Assembly: GCA_937930465.1 (NCBI GenBank)
Contig: CALGKV010000048.1
Location: forward strand, 1-6,172
Length of the DNA stretch: 6,172 bases
Source of the DNA: Methanosuratincolales archaeon
GTDB taxonomy: Archaea; Thermoproteota; Methanomethylicia; Methanomethylicales; Methanomethylicaceae
Direction: 5' to 3'
In this document: in pieces, positions 1 through 5,721 of the stretch
Position numbering within the stretch: position 1 is the stretch's first letter
Layout: each line of letters starts with the position of its first letter
The notes under the pieces: model-generated
Seen by the model: only the letters and a program-made list of their open reading frames with translations
Databases searched by the model: none
What the model was told of the DNA's origin: nothing
Program-made: the position numbers and the translations under genes

Positions 1-1
1 A

Positions 2-1891
2 TTTGTGATCAGCATGTTCCTGATGGATCTGCCCTACCGCGAAATCATCCTTTTCTTGCTTAGCACGTCAGTGCTGGCTGTGGGCGGCAGCGCATTCTAC
101 ATAGGTTCATACAGGTCCCTCAGGAGGGGGGTTCCCGACATGAATGTGCTTGTGGCGCTTGGTGCCTCCGCAGCCTACTCTTACAGCGTATACAACACGT
201 TCTTCACCGCAGGAGACATATATTACGATGCGGCTGCCATGCTGGTAACTTTCGTGCTGCTCGGGAGGTATCTTGAGGATGCCGCAAAGTCAAGGGCATC
301 CCTATCCATAAGGAAGCTGATGGAGCTCCAGCCCAAGTACGCATCGGTGCTCAGGGACGGCGAGGAGAAAAAGATCCCAGTAGAAGAGCTTGCTTTAGGG
401 GACGAGGTGGTCGTGAGGCCTGGAGATGCGATCCCTGCTGACGGCACCATAGTATCTGGGAACGCCGCTGTTGACGAGTCCATGGTCACGGGCGAGAGCG
501 TCCCAGTAGATAAGGCTGAGGGCGACACCGTGATAGGGGGGACCATTAACAAAACGGGCATGATAACAGTGAGGGTCGACAGGGCGGGCAAGGACTCTTT
601 CCTCGCGCAGATTGTCAGCTTCGTGGAGGAGGCCCAAGCGAAGAAGGCGCCCATCCAGCGCTTCGCAGACTACGTCGCCTCCCGCTTTGTCCCTGCGGTG
701 GTGTCTATTGCGTTAGTTACGTTTATTATTTGGCTATTCGCGGGCATGGGGATTGGGTCCGCGCTGCTAATGGCAGTCTCGGTGCTTGTGATAGCGTGCC
801 CATGTGCCCTGGGACTGGCCACTCCGACAGCAATAATGGTAGGGCTAGGCAAGGGTGCGGAGATGGGCATCCTGATTAAGGGCGGCGAGGTCCTGGAGGC
901 GGTAAGGAAGCTCGACACTGTCGTCTTCGACAAGACGGGCACACTGACCCTAGGGAAGCCGTCCGTTGTGGAGATCGTTGACCTAACGGGTATCGGTGAG
1001 GAGGAAATCCTGAGGATTGCTGCAACTCTTGAGAGCGGATCCGAGCACCCGCTCGCCGATGCTGTTAAGGAGAAAGCATCCGGGCTCTCGCGCTACGAGC
1101 TAAATGAGTTCGAGGCTTTCCCTGGGGAGGGGATCAGGGGCAAGGTGGACGGGAAGGAGGCGGCTATCGGGAACAGGAAGATGATGGCTCGACTTGCTAT
1201 ATCGATGGGTGAGGCAGAGGATGCAGCCGCAAGGCTCGAATCACAGGGCAAGACTGTCTCGATACTGGCGCTGGAAGGAAGGGTCGCCGGGATGATAGCG
1301 ATGATCGACAAGCCGAAGCCAGATGCAAAGGAGGCTGTCGAAGAGCTCAAGAAAGAGGGGCTCGAGGTCTATATGCTCACCGGGGACAACGAGAGGGTCG
1401 CAAAGGCGATCTGTAGTGAGCTCGGTATTGAGAGGCACTTCGCAGAGGTATCGCCAAATGAGAAGGCGCAGAGAATATCCAAACTCCAGTCCGAGGGCAA
1501 GGTAGTCGCATTCGTGGGCGACGGGATAAATGATGCCCCGGCTCTGACGCAGGCTGATGTTGGGAGAGCGATTGGCAGCGGGACAGAGATAGCGAAGGAG
1601 GCGGGCGGGATAATCTTGACACGGGAGGATCTCTTTGGAGTGGTTTCGGCGATCCGCCTGGGGAGAAAGACGATGAGCAAGATCAGGCAGAACATGTTCT
1701 GGGCGCTTGCATACAACTCTGCAGGCATACCCATTGCAGCCGGAATATTTTACCCATACCTTACGCTCAGGCCCGAGATAGCAGCTCTCGCAATGTCCCT
1801 CAGCTCAGTCTCGGTCGTCTCGAATTCGCTTCTGCTCAAAAGATACAAGGAGTGGCGGCGAGAAGGAAAAGAAAATCCCAGGCAATTGTAA
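2..1891 (+). CDS. copA: Cu(I)-transporting P1B-type ATPase, CopA-like (5' partial)
   Basis: This is an integral membrane pump that uses ATP to export Cu(I) from the cytoplasm. The frame is open to the left edge, so GTG at 5 is not the true start. Missing are the first membrane helix (MA) and any N-terminal metal-binding domain; family members usually have about 750-820 residues and 628 are visible after that GTG. Numbering from it, a helix with the double-glycine kink of MB lies at 18-38 (Gly27-Gly28). The actuator-domain TGES loop is at 162-165, the membrane CPC metal site at 265-267, and the phosphorylated Asp309 sits in DKTGTLT. The nucleotide-domain HP pair is at 348-349, TGDN at 459-462 and GDGINDAP at 505-512. 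The last two helices carry YN (570-571) and MSLSS (597-601). CPC, YN and MxxSS together are the Cu(I) P1B-1 signature. No copper chaperone or copper regulator is visible beside it. Confidence 0.95.
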   Translation, partial: FVISMFLMDLPYREIILFLLSTSVLAVGGSAFYIGSYRSLRRGVPDMNVLVALGASAAYSYSVYNTFFTAGDIYYDAAAMLVTFVLLGRYLEDAAKSRASLSIRKLMELQPKYASVLRDGEEKKIPVEELALGDEVVVRPGDAIPADGTIVSGNAAVDESMVTGESVPVDKAEGDTVIGGTINKTGMITVRVDRAGKDSFLAQIVSFVEEAQAKKAPIQRFADYVASRFVPAVVSIALVTFIIWLFAGMGIGSALLMAVSVLVIACPCALGLATPTAIMVGLGKGAEMGILIKGGEVLEAVRKLDTVVFDKTGTLTLGKPSVVEIVDLTGIGEEEILRIAATLESGSEHPLADAVKEKASGLSRYELNEFEAFPGEGIRGKVDGKEAAIGNRKMMARLAISMGEAEDAAARLESQGKTVSILALEGRVAGMIAMIDKPKPDAKEAVEELKKEGLEVYMLTGDNERVAKAICSELGIERHFAEVSPNEKAQRISKLQSEGKVVAFVGDGINDAPALTQADVGRAIGSGTEIAKEAGGIILTREDLFGVVSAIRLGRKTMSKIRQNMFWALAYNSAGIPIAAGIFYPYLTLRPEIAALAMSLSSVSVVSNSLLLKRYKEWRREGKENPRQL

Positions 1892-1918
1892 GCTGGGGCA
1901 GCTATTCTTTCACTTTTT
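1891..1918 (+). terminator. Possible copA terminator, short stem then T-rich tract
   Basis: Directly at the copA stop, AGCT (1891-1894) can pair with AGCT (1900-1903) across a GGGGC loop, and a T-rich run (1904-1918) follows. Archaeal termination depends mainly on T-rich tracts, so this is plausible for copA. The stem is only four pairs and lies within the end of the converging regulator gene. On the minus strand, the copA 3' end (about 1862-1876) also reads as T-rich and could stop the regulator transcript. Confidence 0.35.
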
Positions 1919-2339
1919 CCAGCAGGATCGAAGGGCAGATCTTCTTGACCCCTTGGATCGACCCTATCTTCGATAGGGTTTGCGCGAGATCCCGACCTTC
2001 CTTCCCCCAGATCTCGGCCATAATCATGTGGTCACCGGTCGAGGTAGCCACATATTTAACCTCCTCAAATTCTGCAAGCTTCTGTGCGACCTCCAGGAGC
2101 ATTCCCGGATCGACATCAAAGCCTACGACTGCAATGGAATTGTATCCAATCTTCAGGTTGTCGACGATTATTGTATACTTCTTGATCACGCCGCGTTCCC
2201 TCAGGGTCAGCACCCTTTTCCTTATTGTAGACTCGTTCTGACCGAGCTGCCGGGCGAGATCTGAGTACGAAAGGCTCGCGTCCTTCTGCAGGATGCTGAT
2301 TATCTTCATGTCAAGCTCATCGAGAGGCATATGCAGCAC
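1902..2339 (-). CDS. Lrp/AsnC-family transcriptional regulator
   Basis: This is a predicted DNA-binding regulator of the feast/famine (Lrp/AsnC) family, about 145 residues, the usual length. Residues 7-55 form the N-terminal winged helix-turn-helix: LDELDMKIISIL opens it, and SYSDLARQLGQNESTIRKRV holds the helix-turn-helix. The linker GVIKKYTIIVD follows. Residues about 68-140 match the C-terminal RAM/AsnC ligand-binding domain, including VKYVATSTGDHMIMAEIW. Such proteins form dimers or higher oligomers and sense amino acids or other small metabolites; the ligand here cannot be read. GTG at 2339 is chosen because a TATA-like box lies about 26 bp upstream, which suggests a leaderless transcript. 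ATG at 2330 is a real alternative and loses only three residues. The gene ends with TAG, converges on copA with a 10-bp gap and diverges from the gene at 2428. Autoregulation and control of that divergent gene are inferred. Confidence 0.92.
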   Translation of the reverse strand: MLHMPLDELDMKIISILQKDASLSYSDLARQLGQNESTIRKRVLTLRERGVIKKYTIIVDNLKIGYNSIAVVGFDVDPGMLLEVAQKLAEFEEVKYVATSTGDHMIMAEIWGKEGRDLAQTLSKIGSIQGVKKICPSILLEKVKE

Positions 2340-2344
2340 TGCTT

Positions 2345-2363
2345 AACGGTGTTTCAACGTGTT
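2345..2363. promoter_or_regulatory. Imperfect direct repeat, candidate Lrp operator
   Basis: AACGGTGTT (2345-2353) and AACGTGTT (2356-2363) form an imperfect direct repeat 11 bp apart. It lies between the regulator's TATA-like box and its start. Lrp/AsnC proteins commonly bind near their own promoter, so this placement suits a repression site. The link to binding is inference only. Confidence 0.25.
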
Positions 2364-2370
2364 ATATAAC
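2361..2370 (-). promoter_or_regulatory. Palindromic TATA box for the Lrp-family gene
   Basis: GTTATATAAC is a perfect 10-bp palindrome. On the minus strand it is preceded by A-rich CTAAAAG, which resembles a BRE element. Its centre is about 26 bp before GTG 2339, the normal archaeal TATA-to-start spacing, so the message is probably leaderless or nearly so. Confidence 0.6.
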
Positions 2371-2387
2371 CTTTTAGAATAAGATCC

Positions 2388-2397
2388 ATTTAAAAAG
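2388..2397 (+). promoter_or_regulatory. TATA-like box for the gene at 2428
   Basis: ATTTAAAAAG is the best plus-strand TATA-like element in the divergent region. Transcription would start near 2418-2420, leaving about 8-10 nt before ATG 2428 and about 70 nt before GTG 2491. The placement therefore supports the upstream ATG as the translation start. Confidence 0.5.
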
Positions 2398-2427
2398 GCT
2401 ACACGACCAAATGTAGTGGGGATTGGC

Positions 2428-3042
2428 ATGACGTTCAAGTTGCGCGAGGCGTATTATTTCGAGAAGCCCTAGCCACAGAACACGGATCTTGTGGTGGAAG
2501 CAGTGACCAAGCACATCGAAAGGAGCGGAATAAGGGATCTCGTCGTCGCGAGCTCGACCGGGAAGACCGCGCTGGAGTTCGCGAGGGCAATCAGGGATGA
2601 GGCTAGGATAGTCTGCGTCTCCGATGGCCCGTATAGGAAGGAGATGGGCTTTGAGTGGCCGTGCATGGATCCAAATGCCAAGGAAGAGCTTGAGAACTTG
2701 GGGGTCATAGTCCTCGACTCTGCGCCTTACATACTCCACGGTTCGCTTTACGAAGGATCCGAGGCAGACATCCCGACACCAACAAGAACCTTCAGGGACA
2801 CCCTTTACGCCTTCGGCCAAGGCATGAAGGTCGCAGTCGAGGTCGTCCTCTGCGCAGTTGAGTGTGGGGCACTGGAACCGTTCAAGGACGTTATAGGTGT
2901 CGGAGGGAGCGGTGACGGTGCAGACACTGCCATAGTATTGAGGTCGACCTTCCCAGGAACCGTCTTCTCTAAAGACTGGACCAAGCGGCTTGAGATCAAA
3001 GAGATACTGGCTATGCCGATTGAGAAGAAGTGGTGGCACTGA
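2428..3042 (+). CDS. Pyruvate-kinase alpha/beta-domain-like protein with in-frame TAG
   Basis: This resembles the stand-alone archaeal and bacterial proteins of about 180-200 residues related to the C-terminal (PK_C) domain of pyruvate kinase. They lack the catalytic barrel, and their biochemical role is not established. Counting the TAG as residue 15, the visible features are the family-like opening YYFEKP (9-14), the turn SSTGKTALEF (42-51) and a glycine-rich GVGGSGDGADTA (157-168). ATG 2428 is chosen because codons 1-14 match the family's N-terminus, a TATA-like box sits about 35 bp upstream, and GTGGGG precedes the ATG by seven bases. The TAG at 2470-2472 interrupts the frame. If it stops translation, the fallback start is GTG 2491, giving 183 residues without the conserved opening. 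The last 32 bp overlap the 3' end of the opposing synthetase gene. The family call is fairly sure; whether full-length protein is made is open. Confidence 0.75.
2470..2472 (+). other. In-frame TAG (amber) codon inside the PK_C-like gene
   Basis: TAG is codon 15 from ATG 2428, between EKP and PQNTD. Related proteins usually have glycine near this place, as I recall the family. A five-pair stem, CCACA (2473-2477) with TGTGG (2490-2494), can form just after it; this is too weak to call a recoding signal. Confidence 0.85.
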
Positions 3043-4414
3043 GATGCATTTTTTTCAGCCGGTACCTTTGCCATCTGTAGTAGGCTGCTAGTGCCGAAAC
3101 GGCCCTCTCAGGAATAGGGTACGAAGGCACGCCCCTCTCGTCCAGCTTCTGCATTGCCTCATTGCATTGGATGCCGCCGATGAAGCTGGTCACCACAGTC
3201 TTCTCGCAGCCGTGCGCCTCGCAGCCGTCTGCTATAGCCTTGGCTATGGAAACAGGATCAGTGATCGCGGTCTGGCAATAGAGCACTATGAGAGATCCTA
3301 TCCGCGGATCCTTCAGTGCAAGCTCTACAGACCTGGCATAGCTCTCTTCGTATGCCTGCCCTGTCAGGTCAACTGGGTTCTTCGAGTTCCCGAACACAGG
3401 CATGAGGCGCTTGAAATCCTGCTGGAGATCCTCGGGCAGCGGGCGGATAGGCACGCCGGACTCTTCGCATGAGTCTGCTGCCATCACCCCGACACCGCCT
3501 CCATTAGTTATGATTATGCAGTTGTCGTTAGTTGGAGGGGGCTGCATTGTCATCAGCTTAGCCCAGTCAAAAGCCTGTGCTAGATCGGAAGCCCTGAGGG
3601 CTCCACTCTGCCTAAAGGCTGCGTCGTATATTGCATCAGACCCGGCCAAGGATCCAGTATGTGAAGATGCTGCAGATGCTCCAGCACCGGTCCTCCCGGA
3701 CTTGAGCACTATCACCGGCTTTCGGAGAGCTGACCTGCGAATCGATTCGATCAGCCTCCTACCGTCCTTGGCCCCCTCTATGTACATCAACACTGCGCCG
3801 GTGCTCTTGTCCTCCGAGAAGAAGTCCAGCACGTCTGCCTCCTCGATATCTGCCTTGTTTCCCATGCTCACTACCGCAGAGACTCCGATCCTGTAAAGGT
3901 TCGTCCACCCCATCATTGCAATGCCCAAGGCGCCGCTCTGGGTCACGAATGCTATCCTGCCTGGGAAGACCCTTGAGAGACCGAAGGTGGCGTTCAATTT
4001 GGACGGGGCATAGTAGAGCCCGAAGATATTCGGCCCCAGTATGCGCATACCGTACTTCCTGGCAGTCTGGACGAGCCTCCCCTCGAGCTCAAGGTTCCCC
4101 ACCTCCCTGAAGCCGGAACTGATTATCAGGGCAGCCCTGACCCCCTTCTCGCCGCACTCCTCAATCACGTCAGGCACATATGCGGCCGGCACGGCTACCA
4201 CTGCAAGGTCGACCTCGCCAGGGATCTCCTTCACGGATGTGTACGACTTCAGCCCCATCACATCCGCTCCCTCCGGGTTGACAGGGTAGAGTTTCCCCTC
4301 ATACCCGCCTGTCAGGATGTTGCTGACGAGCTCGTAGCCTATCTTCCTCTGGTTCTTGGAAGCCCCGATGACTGCAATGCTCATTGGGGAGAACATCACA
4401 TCCAGCCCGCTCAT
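3011..4414 (-). CDS. ADP-forming acyl-CoA synthetase, alpha subunit-like
   Basis: This protein matches the CoA-binding and ligase part of ADP-forming acetyl/acyl-CoA synthetase, which converts acyl-CoA, ADP and phosphate to acid, CoA and ATP in the cytoplasm. Numbering the 467 residues from ATG 4414, the Rossmann-like CoA-binding domain opens with SIAVIGAS (12-19). GPN is at 127-129 and TQSGALG at 158-164. SSHTGSLAG (250-258) contains His252, the expected phosphohistidine, equivalent to the active His of succinyl-CoA synthetase alpha. NPVDLTG (346-352) lies in the second ligase domain. The ATP-grasp beta part is absent, so a separately encoded partner is expected; fused enzymes have about 700 residues. 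ATG 4414 is chosen because AAGGTG sits six bases upstream; GTG 4423 would lie inside that site. The stop is TAG, with TGA five codons later. The C-terminal dozen residues (MHLSATTSSQSA) look like a non-conserved tail. Substrate cannot be assigned. Confidence 0.9.
   Translation of the reverse strand: MSGLDVMFSPMSIAVIGASKNQRKIGYELVSNILTGGYEGKLYPVNPEGADVMGLKSYTSVKEIPGEVDLAVVAVPAAYVPDVIEECGEKGVRAALIISSGFREVGNLELEGRLVQTARKYGMRILGPNIFGLYYAPSKLNATFGLSRVFPGRIAFVTQSGALGIAMMGWTNLYRIGVSAVVSMGNKADIEEADVLDFFSEDKSTGAVLMYIEGAKDGRRLIESIRRSALRKPVIVLKSGRTGAGASAASSHTGSLAGSDAIYDAAFRQSGALRASDLAQAFDWAKLMTMQPPPTNDNCIIITNGGGVGVMAADSCEESGVPIRPLPEDLQQDFKRLMPVFGNSKNPVDLTGQAYEESYARSVELALKDPRIGSLIVLYCQTAITDPVSIAKAIADGCEAHGCEKTVVTSFIGGIQCNEAMQKLDERGVPSYPIPERAVSALAAYYRWQRYRLKKMHLSATTSSQSA
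3049..3055 (+). terminator. T7 tract after the PK_C-like gene
   Basis: Seven consecutive T lie seven bases after the TGA at 3040-3042. Such tracts terminate archaeal RNA polymerase. The same bases encode Lys-Lys near the C-terminus of the opposing synthetase gene, so they sit inside coding sequence on the other strand. Confidence 0.5.
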
Positions 4415-4420
4415 CCAAAA

Positions 4421-4426
4421 CACCTT
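4421..4426 (-). promoter_or_regulatory. Shine-Dalgarno site deciding the synthetase start
   Basis: On the minus strand AAGGTG ends six bases before ATG 4414. It matches the archaeal GGTG-type ribosome site at ideal spacing. This favours ATG 4414 over GTG 4423, whose GTG is part of the site. Confidence 0.65.
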
Positions 4427-4463
4427 GTCCTTCAGACATTAGGATAAGAGCAGGGCATACGCC

Positions 4464-4470
4464 TAATAAA
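4464..4470. promoter_or_regulatory. Possible shared TATA-like element between divergent genes
   Basis: TAATAAA on plus, TTTATTA on minus, is the most AT-rich spot in the 98-bp divergent gap. Minus transcription would start near 4440, leaving a leader of about 27 nt that includes the AAGGTG site. Plus transcription would start near 4493, about 20 nt before ATG 4513. The match to a consensus is modest. Confidence 0.35.
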
Positions 4471-4512
4471 GTGTACGCCCATATCATCCCTGACGCAGAA
4501 ACCCCCTGTAGC

Positions 4513-5541
4513 ATGGGGCTGAAACCTGGTGGAATGGAATTGGTGACTACATATAGGGTACCCCAAGACGTGCCCCTGATAGGGGCAATCCCGTTCGGAA
4601 TTATAGACAGGGGAACGAACGTTGTGCAAGTCAGGCCTTCCACGGCTTGCCCGCTGAACTGCATATTCTGCTCCACTGATGCGGGGCCCAGATCAATAAT
4701 GAGGGATGCCGAGTATCTGGTGGATCTCGAACACATAATGGAGTGGTTTAGGCATATATCCAGCATGAAGGGCAAGGGCGTTGAGGCCCACATCGACACA
4801 GTGGGGGACCCCCTTACATACCCCAGGATTTCCGACCTGGTCCAAGAGCTATCGTCTTACGCAAGGGTGGAAACAGTCTCAATCCAGACTCATGGGCACC
4901 TACTGAGCGAACGTCTGCTGGACGATCTCTGGGCAGCAGGGCTGTCTAGGATCAACCTCTCCCTTGACGCGATGGACCCAAGCCTTGCGAGGGACCTCTC
5001 CGGCACTGAATCGTACAGCCCTTCCAGGGTAATGGGCATGGCTGAATATGCGCTCAAGAACACGGGCATCGACATACTCATAGCCCCAGTCTGGGTCGAC
5101 CCGCTGAACACATGCGAGCTCAACAAAATAATCAACTGGGCAAAAAGGCTGGGGGCAGGGAGGAAGTGGCCTCCCCTCGGGATACAGAAGTGCGAGAGGC
5201 ACAGGTTCGGCAGGAAGGATAGGCGGATAAGGTACATCAGCTGGTACGAATTCTACGAGCGCCTTAGGGGGATGGAGAAAGAACACAGCGTCAAGCTGAT
5301 CCTGAAGCCCTCCGACTTTGGGATAAGGAAAGCGCAATCAATAAGGAATCCGTACAAGCGGGGGGAGAGGGTTATTGCGAGGGTGGTTGGGCCTGGCTGG
5401 CTCAAGGGGGAAATGCTTGCAGTGGACCCAGGAGGCGCCAGGCTGATAACCGTCGTCGGCGCACGCAGCGAGGCAGGGGACAAAATAGAAGTGAGGCTGC
5501 TCAGGGTCAAGGACAACATACTGGTAGGCAGGCCCGTCTGA
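4513..5541 (+). CDS. Radical SAM Fe-S oxidoreductase, COG2100-like, with TRAM-like C-terminus
   Basis: This is a predicted radical S-adenosylmethionine enzyme of 342 residues; its substrate is unknown. Numbering from ATG 4513, the entry IGAIPFGIIDRGTNVVQVRP (23-42) leads into the cluster motif CPLNCIFC, where Cys46, Cys50 and Cys53 form CX3CX2C and would hold a [4Fe-4S] cluster. TVGDP (96-100) stands where many radical SAM proteins have GGEP, and NLSLDA (148-153) is a typical barrel strand. Residues about 284-342 (GERVIARVVGPG onward to LVGRPV) resemble a TRAM-type RNA-binding beta barrel, which hints at an RNA substrate but does not prove it. The start is uncertain: ATG 4513 lacks a good ribosome site. 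ATG 4534 and GTG 4543, the latter ten bases after GGTGG, are alternatives, as is GTG 4471. The gene diverges from the synthetase gene. Related COG2100 proteins are widespread in methanogens and other anaerobic archaea. Confidence 0.88.
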   Translation: MGLKPGGMELVTTYRVPQDVPLIGAIPFGIIDRGTNVVQVRPSTACPLNCIFCSTDAGPRSIMRDAEYLVDLEHIMEWFRHISSMKGKGVEAHIDTVGDPLTYPRISDLVQELSSYARVETVSIQTHGHLLSERLLDDLWAAGLSRINLSLDAMDPSLARDLSGTESYSPSRVMGMAEYALKNTGIDILIAPVWVDPLNTCELNKIINWAKRLGAGRKWPPLGIQKCERHRFGRKDRRIRYISWYEFYERLRGMEKEHSVKLILKPSDFGIRKAQSIRNPYKRGERVIARVVGPGWLKGEMLAVDPGGARLITVVGARSEAGDKIEVRLLRVKDNILVGRPV

Positions 5542-5562
5542 TGGAAGTTGACCCGCCTCGAT

Positions 5563-5683
5563 AAGACTGGGTTTGGATCAACCTGGTCAATATAGGTCTT
5601 GGGGGCGAGATCTCAGTTGCCGACAGGCAGAGGGAGCGGGCGGCCCGAGCTTTCCCACCATTGACTTGAGGCGCCCCCCTCAA
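5563..5683 (+). ncRNA. Candidate structured RNA in the 180-bp intergenic gap
   Basis: The gap contains several complementary segments that could fold together. AAGAC (5563-5567) pairs with GTCTT (5596-5600), enclosing GGTT/AACC (5570-5573 with 5580-5583). Immediately next, GGGGGCG (5601-5607) pairs perfectly with CGCCCCC (5672-5678). Inside that helix are TGCC-GACA-GGCA (5618-5629), extended by CTC/GAG, and CGGG-CGG-CCCG (5637-5647). Competing pairings exist: TTGAGG with CCTCAA (5666-5671 with 5678-5683), and CGCCTC with GAGGCG (5554-5559 with 5668-5673). No tRNA or known riboswitch is recognised. GC-rich DNA makes chance stems common, and the strand is assumed. Confidence 0.3.
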
Positions 5684-5697
5684 AATAACACTTATTT
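5682..5697 (+). promoter_or_regulatory. TATA-like region for the DUF2284 gene
   Basis: AAAATAA (5682-5688) and CTTATTT (5691-5697) form an AT-rich patch in an otherwise GC-rich gap. The second element is centred about 27 bp before GTG 5722, as expected for a leaderless archaeal message. Confidence 0.45.
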
Positions 5698-5721
5698 GCT
5701 GACGCTGCTTATTGGATACAG

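Noticed and set aside
223..1734. Several long minus-strand open frames inside copA
   Set aside because: They are antisense shadows: composition is rich in Ser, Pro and Thr, no domain is visible, and the plus strand has every P-type ATPase motif.
2551..2568. Walker A-like SSTGKT in the PK_C-like protein
   Set aside because: It lacks the GxxxxGK spacing of a P-loop, and this turn is typical of the PK_C-like fold.
2374..3039. Minus-strand open frame of about 221 codons opposite the PK_C-like gene
   Set aside because: The translation resembles no family, while the plus strand encodes a recognisable domain. The frame also covers the promoter region.
3167..3896. Plus-strand open frames inside the synthetase gene
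   Set aside because: They are antisense to a clearly conserved coding sequence and have no recognisable motif.
4384..4512. Extension of the radical SAM frame back to TTG 4384
   Set aside because: It would overlap the start of the opposing synthetase gene and adds low-complexity residues with no family match.
5541..5564. ATG overlapping the radical SAM stop (ATGA-style coupling)
   Set aside because: The frame from this ATG ends in TAA after seven codons, so it is not a coupled gene.
5541..5721. tRNA or C/D-box RNA in the intergenic gap
   Set aside because: No T-loop consensus or tRNA arm order is present, and no convincing C and D box pair was found on either strand.
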